DNA of 64,000 nt, from contig CAJQUW010007852.1 of the NCBI GenBank assembly GCA_907163375.1, forward strand, positions 19,027 through 83,026. The letters run 5' to 3'. Under the pieces are notes generated by a model that worked only from the letters and a program-made list of their open reading frames with translations, was not told the origin of the DNA and searched no databases. The translations under genes were made by a program, and so were the position numbers. This document shows positions 49,276 through 60,044 of the stretch, one piece after another (position 1 is the first letter of the stretch; every line of letters starts with the position of its first letter). Origin of the DNA: Prostheceraeus crozeri. Taxonomy: Eukaryota; Platyhelminthes; Polycladida; Euryleptidae.

Positions 49276-49553
49276 GATCGCCCTTTATCTAACCCATCCA
49301 TTGCATGAAAACAACAACTCTTCTCATAGTAACATTTATTGAATAACGGTAACAAGCATGCATTATAAATCAATGGTTTGAAAGAGATAAAATAGATACA
49401 GCTGATAACTATCATACAGCGAGCAATGATAACCATACAGGACTTTGGCAGTGTTGAGGTAAGGAGGAAAGAAGCATTGGTTATGAACGTAGCTACTACA
49501 ACGAACAGACAAAATAGGAACACACAAATCCTTAAAACGTTTCGTGACTTCAT
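49224..49553 (-). CDS. Overlapping small membrane protein candidate (A2)
   Basis: 109 residues, two hydrophobic segments, overlapping the exonuclease-like gene and the next gene. Supported only by being open in both A copies. Confidence 0.3.
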   Translation of the reverse strand: MKSRNVLRICVFLFCLFVVVATFITNASFLLTSTLPKSCMVIIARCMIVISCIYFISFKPLIYNACLLPLFNKCYYEKSCCFHAMDGLDKGRSCLSQTTAEHYVFIGKV

Positions 49554-49893
49554 GATAATGTTGATTCACTCTACTATCCCAAGGCGGGAGCAAAATATCA
49601 TCAATGATTAGATTGGGAAATACTTTCCTCTCCTTACCAGGATTATTACAAAAGATGCGTATAACATTGAAAGCAGCTAACCATCGTTTAAAGTCAATAA
49701 GAAGAGCACTCTCACAAGAAAAGCCATAGTCTTGCAAATATTTCAGATTAAGTCCATGAATGTGTTTTCTCGCCCATTGATCAACATTGGGATCGCAGTT
49801 GGCATGTTGATGATAGACACTAACAATCTGATATGTCCAATTGTTCATAGCAATAGCACTGAGCTCCTGTACAGGTTCACCCTCACAATCCAT
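49363..49893 (-). CDS. DEDDh-type exonuclease-like protein (A2)
   Basis: 176 residues; MDCEGE and HCSLYD motifs kept; a few residues shorter at the C-terminus than A1. A splice acceptor upstream (complement of CTAAAACGG near 49912) is conserved with A1. Confidence 0.55.
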   Translation of the reverse strand: MDCEGEPVQELSAIAMNNWTYQIVSVYHQHANCDPNVDQWARKHIHGLNLKYLQDYGFSCESALLIDFKRWLAAFNVIRIFCNNPGKERKVFPNLIIDDILLPPWDSRVNQHYHEVTKRFKDLCVPILSVRCSSYVHNQCFFPPYLNTAKVLYGYHCSLYDSYQLYLFYLFQTIDL

Positions 49894-49945
49894 AAAAATG
49901 ATGATAGAAGCCTAAAACGGAAATTTACACATCTAAGGAAGCGTT

Positions 49946-50194
49946 CTATAACATATTACAAAATGAAGAATTACATCGATGCTTTTCACGACAAAATACA
50001 CAAATGATATGATGGCAACGAAGAAGTAAAATGTATCTAATAAGACCACGTCTATGACACTCAAAGCACATAAGCGAATTGTCATAGGGTAGAGTCAGGA
50101 AAGGACTAGTAATTCTCCTTCTTTGATTTGCGTTTTGATGTAGCATTCTTCTCCGACTTGCGCTTCGTACCACTGCTGTTGAGGATTTGATCAA
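49946..50194 (-). CDS. Small RING-finger-like protein (A2)
   Basis: 82 residues; CFECHRRG and CHHIICVFC, then C-x4-C. The cysteine/histidine pattern is the same as in A1, while neighbouring residues differ, which mildly favours a real metal site. Confidence 0.5.
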   Translation of the reverse strand: MIKSSTAVVRSASRRRMLHQNANQRRRITSPFLTLPYDNSLMCFECHRRGLIRYILLLRCHHIICVFCREKHRCNSSFCNML

Positions 50195-50881
50195 TTATGT
50201 CATCTACGCTGGCTGGTTTTGGAATATATAGGATGGATTCCATATGCATGGAGAGAGAGGCTATTTTATTATCTTTGTGCTGACCATAATATAGTCCATT
50301 CACTTTGAAAAGGATATCCCAAGTACCTTCTCCGAGCTCGTCGCATGTGATGATTGTTGAATGATCTCCCTCCTTCTTATAGTAAGTACACCAATGTGAT
50401 ACCGGTAGGCAAATTTGATTACCATCCCAAATCTTTCTATAGGGAGTATCCTTGTCATCTCTCGCTTTCCACTCTTGAGCAAGAGGAGTAGGAATGTTCA
50501 TATTTAATGTCACGTACTCCTCAATAATATCAAGTTGGCGGCGAATGTACGGACTCACGGGGATCAGTATGTAGTCCCCATACTGATTGCGCATTATCTT
50601 GACATCCGTGGAAGGGAGCATTCCCGTTTGGAGTACTACGCTATGATCGTCATAACGCAAGACTTGTTTAAATTTACGCTGTAGCGGTGTAGGATTATGT
50701 ACCTTGGTTGTTTCTTCCACTGGCCTCAGTTGTAGATGATCTGATCGGAGCGAACCTTGTAACGTTTGACCGTCATTTTGTCCTACTAGTGCAGCAGATG
50801 GAGTAGATGCCTGAAAATGAAAAAAGATTGTATTAAGTTTACGTTCAAGGGAGGAGAGGGAGGGAAGTAGCGACTTACCAT
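50106..50881 (-). CDS. A-family leader-end protein, spliced (A2)
   Basis: Exon 1 is the ATG at 50879-50881; the intron is 50811-50878 (68 bp, GTAAGT...TTTTCAG on the minus strand); exon 2 is 50106-50810. Residue differences from A1 are scattered and mostly conservative. No family recognised. Confidence 0.7.
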
Positions 50882-50971
50882 TTTAGTTGGATAATAGAAT
50901 AGAGAGAGAAAATGTGCGTCCGTCACTCGTGTGATTCAACGATGGAATGATTCTCACTGTGGAAGGCTCGC

Positions 50972-50981
50972 TATTTATAAA
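50972..50981 (-). promoter_or_regulatory. TATA box of the A2 right-end transcription unit
   Basis: Minus-strand TTATAAATAG about 95 bp upstream of the leader ATG, equivalent to 5470-5478 in A1. Confidence 0.65.
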
Positions 50982-51033
50982 GAAATGCTTGATTCTCATT
51001 GGATGATGATCCTCATTGGGCAATAACATCAAG

Positions 51034-51957
51034 CTGATGAAACAAACTTTGGTAAAGGTCCCAGGTCGAAATTCCACACTTTGGAAAATTTTTAATTTTT
51101 CCCATACAAAGTCACTCTGACACTTAGGATTTTTTCAGGTGAGCTCCGACCTAAAATCTTGTAACCGCTCTAACTTTTGAACGGCTGCTCCGATTGACTC
51201 GCAACGAAAAATGCGGTCGAGCAGTGTTTCATCCTCTTTCCAATGCAAGTCGAACGAACAAAATCCGTCCACTAGAACCAAAGTTAGAACAAAGGGGGGG
51301 GGTCAGCGAAATTTGATGAAACAAACTTTGGTAAAGGTCCCAGGTCGAAATTCCACACTTTGGAAAATTTTTAATTTTTCCCATACAAAGTCACTCTGAC
51401 ACTTAGGATTTTTTCAGGTGAGCTCCGACCTAAAATCTTAAATGGCGTCTCACATGTAAACGAAGACAGATAGGAACAAGCCGTTTGTTTCAGTGAATTT
51501 GTCTCACTCTTAGCTTTCAAATGACACCTCACTCGACAAAATCCGTCCACTAGAAGCCAAGATCGAAGCAAGCTGTCCAGAGGGGGGGGGACGTCAGCGA
51601 AAAATTTTTATCTCCGATTGCTTTCAAATTCACCATACAGATGCAGAATTTCACGCTGAATCCGAATCTGGCCTCCGTTTTCACATCCGAGGCCGCGTTT
51701 GGACACTACACACCAAAACATACCACAGGTTAACCAAGACAACCTAGACGGTCGCCCACGTCAACCTAGACGGTCGCCCAAGTCCACCAGGCGGTCGGAC
51801 ACAGACACCCAAGACTCACACACTGACGGTCCAGAGGGGGGGGGGACGGCAGCAGAACCTCGCCGGCACATCACGACACTGGCGGACCAGAGGGGGGGGG
51901 GGACTCAGCGATGGCGGCCATCTTGCGCTATCTGGTGTTCGCCGTTTTCTTACTACT
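51034..51957. repeat. A2 right terminal inverted repeat
   Basis: The outer ~370 bp are unique terminal sequence that matches 28551 onward in reverse; the inner part has about two subrepeats with the GGTGAGCTCCGACC landmark. It contains the G-runs typical of family A. Confidence 0.92.
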
Positions 51958-51958
51958 A

Positions 51959-52609
51959 ATTTTCGCTTAAAGTTTTTAGCTCTTCTAAAAAAATTTTGTC
52001 ATTTTCTTCATTAGAAATTTTGCCATCACTAGAAATTTTGCCATCCTGTTTATTCTTATCATCAACTTTTTCGGACTTTAAATGAAATGGCGTTTTATTA
52101 GCTTTATTAGCTATTTGATCAAATTTTTCAATCTCATCTAACGTAATAACATTATCATCACATACTCTTTGAAAGTAGTAATGTAGTTTATCATAGACTT
52201 CTTTAATATGTAAATGCTTAGTTTTTAATGATTTTCGTTTCTTAGTTATTAAAGATTTATCTAACATTGTAACAAGTGAAGTTGCAAAAACGCCCGTACC
52301 TGTTAAAGCTGTAGCAACTACTGGAATTACTAAAATACCAGAAGATATAACAATTGTTAAAGCACTTAAACTTATTGTTAAGAATATGCCAATTCCTTGT
52401 GTTACATTCTTAACTTTAGTCCATCTCTTTCTTAATTTTTTATAATGCTCTAATCTTAATAATAATTGAGATTCCTTATCTTTCATATAGCGTACTCTAT
52501 CTTTGTGTTTTTCAATGTTCATTTTTTCAATGTTAATCTTTTCAATGTCCATTAAAGTAGAACTACGTTCATATGATAACGAAGGATATATTCTTGCGGT
52601 TTCTTCCAT
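51959..52609 (-). pseudogene. Subterminal membrane protein of element B, at the A2 insertion
   Basis: About 217 residues are open from METARIY-type start MEETARIYPSLSYERSS. The middle has two hydrophobic segments (about residues 75-120, e.g. LTISLSALTIVISSGIL and VFATSLVTML), flanked by basic residues: a membrane hairpin. No family recognised. A2 landed at the 3' end of this gene, so the natural end is disrupted. Pieces of the same gene recur at the left end of B (13571-13640), near 54500-54560 and in B2 (60497-60817). Confidence 0.6.
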
Positions 52610-52860
52610 TTTTTAAAGAAATATTTTGAATAAATATTTTGAAAACAATCTTCTGAAATGCTATTTAAATCGAAATACGTAGTTGTTTGTTTGTCGTATA
52701 TTTCTAAGAACTCAGTCATGTTATTAACCTGAGGTAATATATCACCTATATTACTCAGTATAACTGTCGGATTTTCATCATTCATTTTAAATGAAATAAA
52801 TTCCAATAACTGTAATAATGTCTACTTCTTGTACAGGAAAATGAAAACAACGGCAGTGTA
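52610..52860 (-). pseudogene. Fragment resembling the start of the B-family protease
   Basis: A short piece encodes a sequence like the beginning of the protease at 63207 (FL-x-x-Y, QTTT-x-FDL). The rest of a protease is missing. It is a partial duplicate at the opposite end of element B. Confidence 0.5.
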
Positions 52861-52867
52861 TTTTGCA

Positions 52868-53585
52868 TCAAATATAATAATACAACAATCAATCTTATCA
52901 TACAATTGTACAATGTCAGTCTTCTACCATGAGACTGGAGAACAAAAGGAAATTTAATTACATTTCAAAATAATCCAAAATGCAATACTACTAAGTTCCA
53001 TGAATCATTCTTAAATATCAAATATAATAATACAACAATCAATCTTATCATACAATTGTACAATGTCAGTCTTCTACCATGAGACTGGAGAACAAAAGGA
53101 AATTTAATTACATTTCAAAATAATCCAAAATGCAATACTACTAAGTTCCATGAATCATTCTTAAATATCAAATATAATAATACAACAATCAATCTTATCA
53201 TACAATTGTACAATGTCAGTCTTCTACCATGAGACTGGAGAACAAAAGGAAATTTAATTACATTTCAAAATAATCCAAAATGCAATACTACTAAGTTCCA
53301 TGAATCATTCTTAAATATCAAACATTATGTTACATACTGAAATATAGATCTATACAATAGCAGTCTTCTACCATGAGACTGGAGAACAAAAGGAAATTTA
53401 ATTACATTTCAAAATAATCCAAAATGCGTTACTACTAAGTTCCATGAATCATTCTTAAATATCAAACATTATGTTACATACTGAAATATAGATCTATACA
53501 ATAGCAGTCTTCTACCATGAGACTGGAGAACAAAAGGAAATTTAATTACATTTCAAAATAATCCAAAATGTGTTACTACTTATAA
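52868..53585. repeat. 150-bp tandem array (B right subterminal)
   Basis: Three full units with period 150 bp (CAAATATAATAATACAAC at about 52868, 53018 and 53168) followed by two shorter variant units. Each holds TCTTCTACCATGAGAC, a short hairpin. No coding. Confidence 0.92.
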
Positions 53586-53666
53586 ATAAGTCTTCATAGA
53601 TATGTATACATCAAATATGCATGTACATTGCACATATCTTAAAAAGTGAAACAACACAGTTAATGT

Positions 53667-54270
53667 TCATTCATCTTGGGAACCAAACCTCATTTCTTCT
53701 ATAGTTGTCGGTTGATTCAATTTTTCTATATAAATTTTGATTTCTTTAAAATGTTTTCTAACAAAACTAATGGGCATTGATGAATTTAAAAATAATACGT
53801 GTGGTAGAATTAGATCTGATAAGTTCATCAAGAAATAACAATAACTTACGTTATAGGAAATTCTAAATAGTTCCAAGTTTGCCACAAATCTGTTTTTTTT
53901 ATTGTCACTCAATTCCAGAATTCTTTTAAATCCATAACCTTGATAAGCAGCACTTCTCAGCAACGACCCATGGTGCACTTTATCACTTGCAATCAGTTTT
54001 GAAATCATAGTAGCACTATCTTCGATGGTAATGAAATGTTCTTTTGTAACATTGAACTGAGGAATTGTAGTAGTGTTAAGATACTGTTCTATTTTTACTG
54101 TAATATCCTCCACTTGTTTTTGAGAGTCCAATTTGTTCTTCTTTCTCGATTGAATTTCTAACTTCCACCCTTCAAAGTATTTATTCGCAGTTTCCTTGTG
54201 CTCTTCTTTAATTAAGTTTAGTAAAATCGGCATGTAAAACGAAAAAGCTTCTGCGGCAGTACGTTTTGGC
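53667..54270 (-). CDS. Unknown subterminal accessory protein (B)
   Basis: About 200 residues from MPKRTAAEAF. Mostly helical, no cysteine pattern, no membrane segment of clear length apart from a hydrophobic patch (YNVSYCYFLMNLSDLILP). Not recognised. It occupies the same place next to a tandem array as the unrelated-looking gene of B2 (61825-62415), with a faint shared C-terminal pattern. This looks like a variable slot for host-interaction genes. Confidence 0.45.
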
Positions 54271-54562
54271 ATTTTGCAATAAGGAAAGAAAACAGTCACT
54301 AGTTATGATTAATGGAATTGTAAATGAAGTCTTACTTCCTACATGCTGCAATTATATGCCACGTCTTTACAAATGAATAAGTGGGTGTAGCAGCTGTTTG
54401 TTCTTTCATACATTGTTTCCTTTCAAATGTTTGAGTTGGAGGTCACAGCTCTTTACACTGAAATGCCTTTTATTCATAAATGCCAGAAGCAGATGTTCTC
54501 TACAATTGAATGACAATTGTAAAAGTACCTAAACTTATTGTTAAGAATATGTCAATTCCTTC

Positions 54563-55696
54563 AAATATTTTTAGTCACATGATATATTTTAAAAACCTGA
54601 AAGATGGATAAAATTCATGAATTTGAAATTCTCAACTTTTATGATTTTCGGTGTCCGGTTTTACATGACCTGGAACGGTCATGATTTAAGCAATGAAAAT
54701 CGAACCGAAGGTTCTAGGCCTTCGCCCGATTGTAATTCTCAAATTTTGAGATTCTTAACTTTTATGATTTTTTCGGTGTCCTGGAACGGTCATGATTTTC
54801 AAAGTAAAAAAATGATCTTAATCTCAAATTTGTGATTCTTAACTTTTATGATTTTCGGTGTCCTGGAACGGTCATGATTTTCAAGGTAAAAAAATGATCT
54901 TAATCTCAAATTTGTGATTCTTAACTTTTATGATTTTCGGTGTCCTGGAACGGTCATGATTTTGGGGGTGAAAATCAAACCGAAGGTTCTAGGGCTTCGC
55001 CCGATTGTAATTCTCAAATTTGAGATTTTGAAAAATTTGAAAATTGGGTATTTTTAAAAACGCCCAAATTCATGAATTTATGTCGTTTTTAAAAATGTCA
55101 TTTTTTGAAAAAATGGTACTTTTTGAATGGACTAAATTCATATATTTAGGTCTTAAAAACCTGAAAAAAGGACTAAATTCATGAATTTATGTCGTTTTTA
55201 AAAGTACTAATTTTTTTGATTTTATGGTGTCCTGGAACGGTCTAAATTCATGTATTTAGGTCTTAAAAACCTGAAAAAAGGTCTAAATTCATGAATTTAT
55301 GTCGTTTTTAAAGATACTATTTTTTTGAATTTTGTGGTGGCCTGGAACGGTCTAAATTCATGTATTTAGGTCTTAAAAACCTGAAAAAGGGTCTAAATTC
55401 ATGAATTTATGTCGTTTTTAAAGATACTATTTTTTTGAATTTTGTGGTGGCCTGGAACGGTCTAAATTCATGTATTTAGGTCTTAAAAACCTGAAAAAGG
55501 GTCTAAATTCATGAATTTATGTCGTTTTTAAAGATACTATTTTTTTGAATTTTGTGGTGGCCTGGAACGGTCTAAATTCATGTATTTAGGTCTTAAAAAC
55601 CTGAAAAAGGGTCTAAATTCATGAATTTATGTCGTTTTTAAAGATACTATTTTTTTGAATTTTGTGGTGGCCTGGAACGGTCTTTTGCCCATTACT
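54563..55696. repeat. B right terminal inverted repeat
   Basis: Exact mirror in layout of 12429-13562: inner palindrome-bearing part, then 110-bp tandem units to the end. Two copies of the short palindrome (about 54703-54731 and 54977-55007) are in the inner half. Confidence 0.92.
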
Positions 55697-55899
55697 ATAC
55701 TATTTATGCATTTGATTTGACTGCTGACAGCGATATTAGTGCCCCCTATCGTCAAGCGAACGTGCCTCATAATATTCGTTTGGATTTGACGTTCAAAAGA
55801 ACACTACCTGAGACGATTAATGTATTAATTTATGCAGTCTTCGATTCAAATATTGAAATTACAAAGTATCGTGACGTGATTCTTCAGTATAATCGTTAA
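55697..55899 (+). pseudogene. Major capsid protein, right piece (A1)
   Basis: The remaining part of the A1 capsid gene lies right of element B and begins with the duplicated ATACTA. It overlaps the protease gene by one base, as in A2. Confidence 0.85.
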
Positions 55900-56354
55900 T
55901 GAGTTGGTTGACTGCTAACGATATTAAGACTAAAGTGCAGCGTAATGCAGACGAAGCGACGTTGAAAGCTTTCGATAATGTCTATTCACTCGATACCTTA
56001 CCACCTGCAGTAAATCACTATCCCATCTTTATTGTGCTAAACACTCATTCGCAGAATTTAGGCGGTGAGCATTGGAAAGCGATCTTTATTGGAGAAGACC
56101 GACGTGGTGAACTATTTGACTCTCTTGCTCAACCTCCAAATATACCAACACAGCAGTGGTTGAGAAAACATACGCGTCAATATCAGCGAAATGAACGCAT
56201 ACTACAACATCCACTTTCATCAACGTGTGGTGCTTTTGTACTGTACTTCATCTTAAAACGTTTACATGTATCTCGATTTGCATCTATTATTCAAAACTTT
56301 TCATGTAATCCATCCTCTAATGAAAAAATGATTTGTAAGTTCTATCTGATTTGA
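55899..56354 (+). CDS. Adenain-like maturation protease (A1)
   Basis: 151 residues with the same His (EHW), Asp (LFDSL) and Cys (STCGAF) positions as the A2 copy. The last residues differ from A2. Convergent with the TBP-like gene, 31 bp apart. Confidence 0.82.
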   Translation: MSWLTANDIKTKVQRNADEATLKAFDNVYSLDTLPPAVNHYPIFIVLNTHSQNLGGEHWKAIFIGEDRRGELFDSLAQPPNIPTQQWLRKHTRQYQRNERILQHPLSSTCGAFVLYFILKRLHVSRFASIIQNFSCNPSSNEKMICKFYLI

Positions 56355-56385
56355 AATAAAAACATCATGTTGGAAAAATTGTTTT

Positions 56386-56930
56386 TTATTTTACAATTCG
56401 CTGGGTATGTACATACTCGATGAGATAGTCTAGGATCACATTTGCTTGTACATGAGATTTTAGTCCACTAATGATCACTTTACTATTATGAAAGATTGCC
56501 ACATGCACAGGTAACCAACAACTAATGAGAGCTGCAGGAAAAAGTTCGGGTTCATAACACAAATTGTAACTGCTGGTATGAATCTTCAAAAATGATAGAC
56601 TGTCACTCAATTGAGTAGAGATCACCATATTGTCCACAGTCAGATTCGACATCACACACCTCTCCCTCTTCCATATCCGACGTAGTAGTCTTTGTAGCTC
56701 TAAGCGCATTGACTGCGCCGATGAATGAGAAAGGGCGCCGAGAATCTGTACAGTCCCATTTGGGAAGAGTTGAAGATTCCGTGAATTGTTCATCTTCACC
56801 ACTAACATTTAGGTCGGTCCGGGTAATACTTGCTGTTTGGAAGGTGTTGGTGTAATATTGTGAGATCGAGTTTGGTGTAGAGTCTGAAGCGACGGAAAAT
56901 GTTGACGATGGTGTAGCGATGGCGCTTCAT
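56386..56930 (-). pseudogene. TBP homologue (A1), broken
   Basis: Same family as 42715-43260. Both TBP repeats are recognisable (LPNS... and YEPELFPAALI). The copy looks broken, with about one break. Its similarity to the A2 gene is very high. Confidence 0.82.
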
Positions 56931-57252
56931 GATGAAAGAATGAGTAAATTGAGCGATGTACCTTCCTTTTATACTTCTCCCAACTACCTTGATGAAATGT
57001 GAAGTTAGTATGAAGTTGGGAATGATAGAGTTGAATTCGCCGATTGTTGACGCGCAACCAGATGCGATTTCTTATACGTGAATATCTTTTCATATAGAAG
57101 TATTTCAAATCCTTCATGATATGATGTAGAGATTGAAAATGACGATAAGATAAGGCAAACTCTCTTCTCACATTTCCAGTTGAATCTTTGAAATAGACGT
57201 TTCGATCATGATCCGTTTCAATACGTTGTAGGGAATCTAATTTCCAACTCAT
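56809..57252 (-). CDS. PC4-like protein 2 (A1)
   Basis: 147 residues are open. The conserved 105-residue part is present. The low-complexity tail overlaps the TBP-like region and is unlike A2 at its end, which supports the view that only the first part matters. Confidence 0.45.
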   Translation of the reverse strand: MSWKLDSLQRIETDHDRNVYFKDSTGNVRREFALSYRHFQSLHHIMKDLKYFYMKRYSRIRNRIWLRVNNRRIQLYHSQLHTNFTFHQGSWEKYKRKVHRSIYSFFHHEAPSLHHRQHFPSLQTLHQTRSHNITPTPSKQQVLPGPT

Positions 57253-57274
57253 GGTGCGTGGTAGTCATGTCTGA

Positions 57275-57643
57275 TTAAGATTTGCATAGTAGGGCGATGA
57301 ACTCACGACGAATAAATGTCATGATGGAGCGATGTATGTATCTTCTATACTTCTCCCAATTGTATTTGCGAAATGAGAAACAGTTTGGGGAATGAGAATG
57401 GTAGATTTGAATTTCATTTCTGTAATGTTGAAGCCAAACTTGATCACCCAAGGAGATGAATCTTAATGTTTCAAAATATTCCAAATCCCTCATGATATCA
57501 TTGAGGTTGACAAATTGTCGCCATGTTAATGTAATACCTCTTGATGTATGACCATGAGAATTTTTGAAGTGTACGTTTCCATCACGATCAACTCTGATAT
57601 ATTGTAGAGAGTCCAAAATCCAAGTCTTCATGATGTTATGCAA
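57275..57643 (-). CDS. PC4-like protein 1 (A1)
   Basis: 122 residues, one residue different from A2. Divergent from the penton-like gene with a 23-bp gap. Confidence 0.5.
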   Translation of the reverse strand: MHNIMKTWILDSLQYIRVDRDGNVHFKNSHGHTSRGITLTWRQFVNLNDIMRDLEYFETLRFISLGDQVWLQHYRNEIQIYHSHSPNCFSFRKYNWEKYRRYIHRSIMTFIRREFIALLCKS

Positions 57644-57666
57644 AGTCGCAGATCAGCAATATAAAA

Positions 57667-59062
57667 ATGTCGTTTTATCATATTTTGCTTAGCAATGTGG
57701 CTACAAAGAGATTTGCTAGTAATCGAGCCGCACTCTTTTCTACTCCCATTGATCATACACAACAGCTAAATGGAAATTGGGAAGTGGGTGTCACTCAACT
57801 TGTTTATAGCAACTGTGTCTATACTTTTGATCATGAGGTGATGACTATTAATATGAGACGTACAGCTGCTTACCAATGTGAAAAGGGGTGCCGAGTATAC
57901 ATTCCACAGTGGCCAAAGAAAGATCTCTTATCATGTAAAAAGTTTATATATGATTTCTTGAATAAAGCGTGTAAACATATTGTCCAATTTACTCCGCACA
58001 ATGATGATCATAATTATGTACATCATGTAGTTGAGAAAGATTGGATTGTTGGTTTAAGTCCAAGTTTAAGAAATGATTTAGGTTACCTCGCTAGCGCCTT
58101 AACAAGCTATGATAATTTTAACGTTAATTATCACATAAGTGGTCATAAACAGTTAATATATCGAGAGGAAGCTTATTATGTAGATCTTATTCCAAAAAAT
58201 GAGAAGACGTTGGCGAAGAAGATTGTGATTAAGCCAAGAAAGACAAACATGACTCCTGAAACATTATTGAAGAAATTTAATTATCTCCTTCGAGTTGATG
58301 GTAAACAAGTGGCAACATTGACTTATATCAAATCATCTAATCATATTGCAATAAGTAAATTAAATGATGATGATCTAGTATTAATTTGTTCAAAAGATTT
58401 TCATCAGTTCTTACGACATCGTTCTGCAGCTGTTCATGGAAAATCTGATATGCAACATTTACCATGTGAAAGACCAAATCAATTTGATACAGAATGGACC
58501 GTATCTTTATACAGAAAGTATGTAGAGCCTTTAGGTGGTATCTTACATGAAACAAGAGTGTTGATGCCTCGCATTATTACTTCAGTTAAATTGGTTGTAG
58601 ATTATTTAAATGAAGTGATTAATGACCAACATATTTCATTTTCTGAAAAAGAAGGTGCTTTGTCTCTCACTATAAGTGGAAAAGGTATTGAACTAATTAT
58701 GGATAAAACTTTAATGGACATTTTGGGTTTTGATCAAAATATCTTTAAAAGTGGTACTGTAACCAAAGCTAGCGCAGACATGTCGCTATCGCGTCGTATT
58801 AACTATTTTCAGATATATTCCAATATTGGTGAAGATGTACGTGTGGGAGATGTTGAAGCTCCATTGCTAGCAATGATACCATACCAGCCAAAAAGCTGAA
58901 GTATTTTATCTGAGCATACTTTCAAGAAAGTGCATTATACAAAGCTGAAATCAAACTACATCCCACAAATTGATATTGCCATTTACGACGATGCTGGTGC
59001 GTTGATTCCTTTTCATAAAGATGCTGTGACAAGTATCACACTCCATTTCCGAATGAAGAGTT
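57667..59062 (+). pseudogene. Large penton-like protein 1 (A1), broken
   Basis: Counterpart of 40581-41978; family motifs GNWEVGVTQLVY and IDIAIYDDAG are readable. Looks broken, with about one break. Confidence 0.7.
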
Positions 59063-59102
59063 AATGCAAAAGTATGCGAATATATTTTCCAATGTGAATA
59101 AT

Positions 59103-59969
59103 ATGGAAAGTGAAAATAAGGACTCGTTTCTAATCTACTTGCCCAGTAATGCTTCTATGAATAAATTTCCCAAAAATAAACCATCAGACTATCGAGTAGA
59201 ATTAAATCGCCCACTACATTTAGAAGGTGAATGGGAGGTTGGCGTTTCTAGTATTTGCTATGATAGCAATATTCAGAATGTGAATGATTTGGAAGAAATG
59301 ATATTGACTCCTCGCACCCATGATGGAATAACGATGAATAATGCATTCCAGTTCCCATACAATTTAACATCAGATGGAAAGTGGAACTATAAATGGATTC
59401 AGATAAAATCAGATTCTTAAGAACCATTTGGGAATGAGAAAATTATTAAGGCATTCAATAGTGGTAATACTACCATCATGAAGAATAAGGATCAGAAAGT
59501 TTATGAGTTTACTATCTATCATTGGAGTGGGAGACAATTCCTTCACTTTCATTCTTTTACTAAAGGTCTTACACTGAGGTTGGATAATGAATTCTATCCG
59601 CATCTCGGTTTTGGCCATGGACTACATCTAACATCAATTGCTACTGCAAATGTTAAAAAAGTTTATTCAAATCGAATCAACAAATTTCATTATAGATTTA
59701 AAATATTTGATGAAGATGTTGTAGAATGCGAAGAACGCATCATTTTGAAAAAGCGTGGTGTTCAACCTTTATCACTTATTGAGTTAGTAAAACGATGGAA
59801 TGAGACTGTGTGTAAGAAGTATGGAGAGAAAATTATGGCGGACAAAAATAAGTTGATCATTCAGAAATATAATGACAAACTTACAGTTTATTTCTCTCCA
59901 ACCTTGCGTCATTTTGTAAGACATTATACACCTATTATTGGAAGCGGTGTGGTGTACGCTTCTCATGAA
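59103..59969 (+). pseudogene. Large penton-like protein 2 (A1), broken and cut by B2
   Basis: Counterpart of 39021-40541. It is interrupted at 59969 where B2 begins, and looks broken by about one further change. The remainder is outside the window. Confidence 0.75.
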
Positions 59970-59980
59970 AGTAGTTTATA

Positions 59981-60044
59981 GTGTGACATCCGGCGCGACG
60001 CTTCGCTTCGCTTTGCTTCGCTTCGCTTGCGCCGGATGTCACAC
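59981..60044. repeat. Perfect 16-bp hairpin at the end of B2
   Basis: GTGTGACATCCGGCGC (59981-59996) and its exact complement (60029-60044) flank a loop of GCTTC-type repeats. It lies 11 bp from the element end. It is GC-rich within AT-rich surroundings. Could form a cruciform at the terminus, or be an independent small palindrome that inserted there. Confidence 0.9.

Larger units (their letters stand above)
28551..51957 (-). mobile_element. A2: A-family Polinton that looks whole
   Basis: The element starts AGTAGTAAG at 28551 and ends with the complement at 51957. The 6-bp duplication AATTTT is at 28545-28550 and 51958-51963. Length is 23,407 bp. Genes read from the right end inward on the minus strand (leader protein to protease), then TBP and PC4-like genes on plus, penton-like genes on minus, and polymerase on plus at the left. 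All main genes are open, so no break is obvious. It is the youngest layer: it sits in B, at the 3' end of the B subterminal membrane gene. Confidence 0.95.
12429..55696. mobile_element. B: B-family Polinton, interrupted by A2
   Basis: The element begins AGTAATGGGCAAAAGACCG at 12429 and ends with its exact complement at 55696. ATACTA flanks both sides. Terminal repeats are about 1.13 kb. Without A2 and its duplication the element is close to 19.9 kb, normal for a Polinton. It carries its own protease, integrase, capsid proteins, ATPase and polymerase. It is visibly AT-richer than family A. It is broken by the A2 insertion and has about one or two smaller breaks in its genes. Confidence 0.92.
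4788..59969 (+). mobile_element. A1: A-family Polinton, split by element B and cut by B2
   Basis: A1 starts with AGTAGTAAG at 4788 and its gene order follows that of A2 read from the right end. Element B sits inside it at 12429-55696 with a 6-bp duplication (ATACTA at 12423-12428 and 55697-55702), interrupting the capsid gene. At 59970 the sequence switches abruptly to B2, so the polymerase end and right terminal repeat of A1 are not in the window. Sequence similarity to A2 is very high throughout, which argues for a young insertion. A1 is broken: two insertions plus several smaller breaks. Confidence 0.9.
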
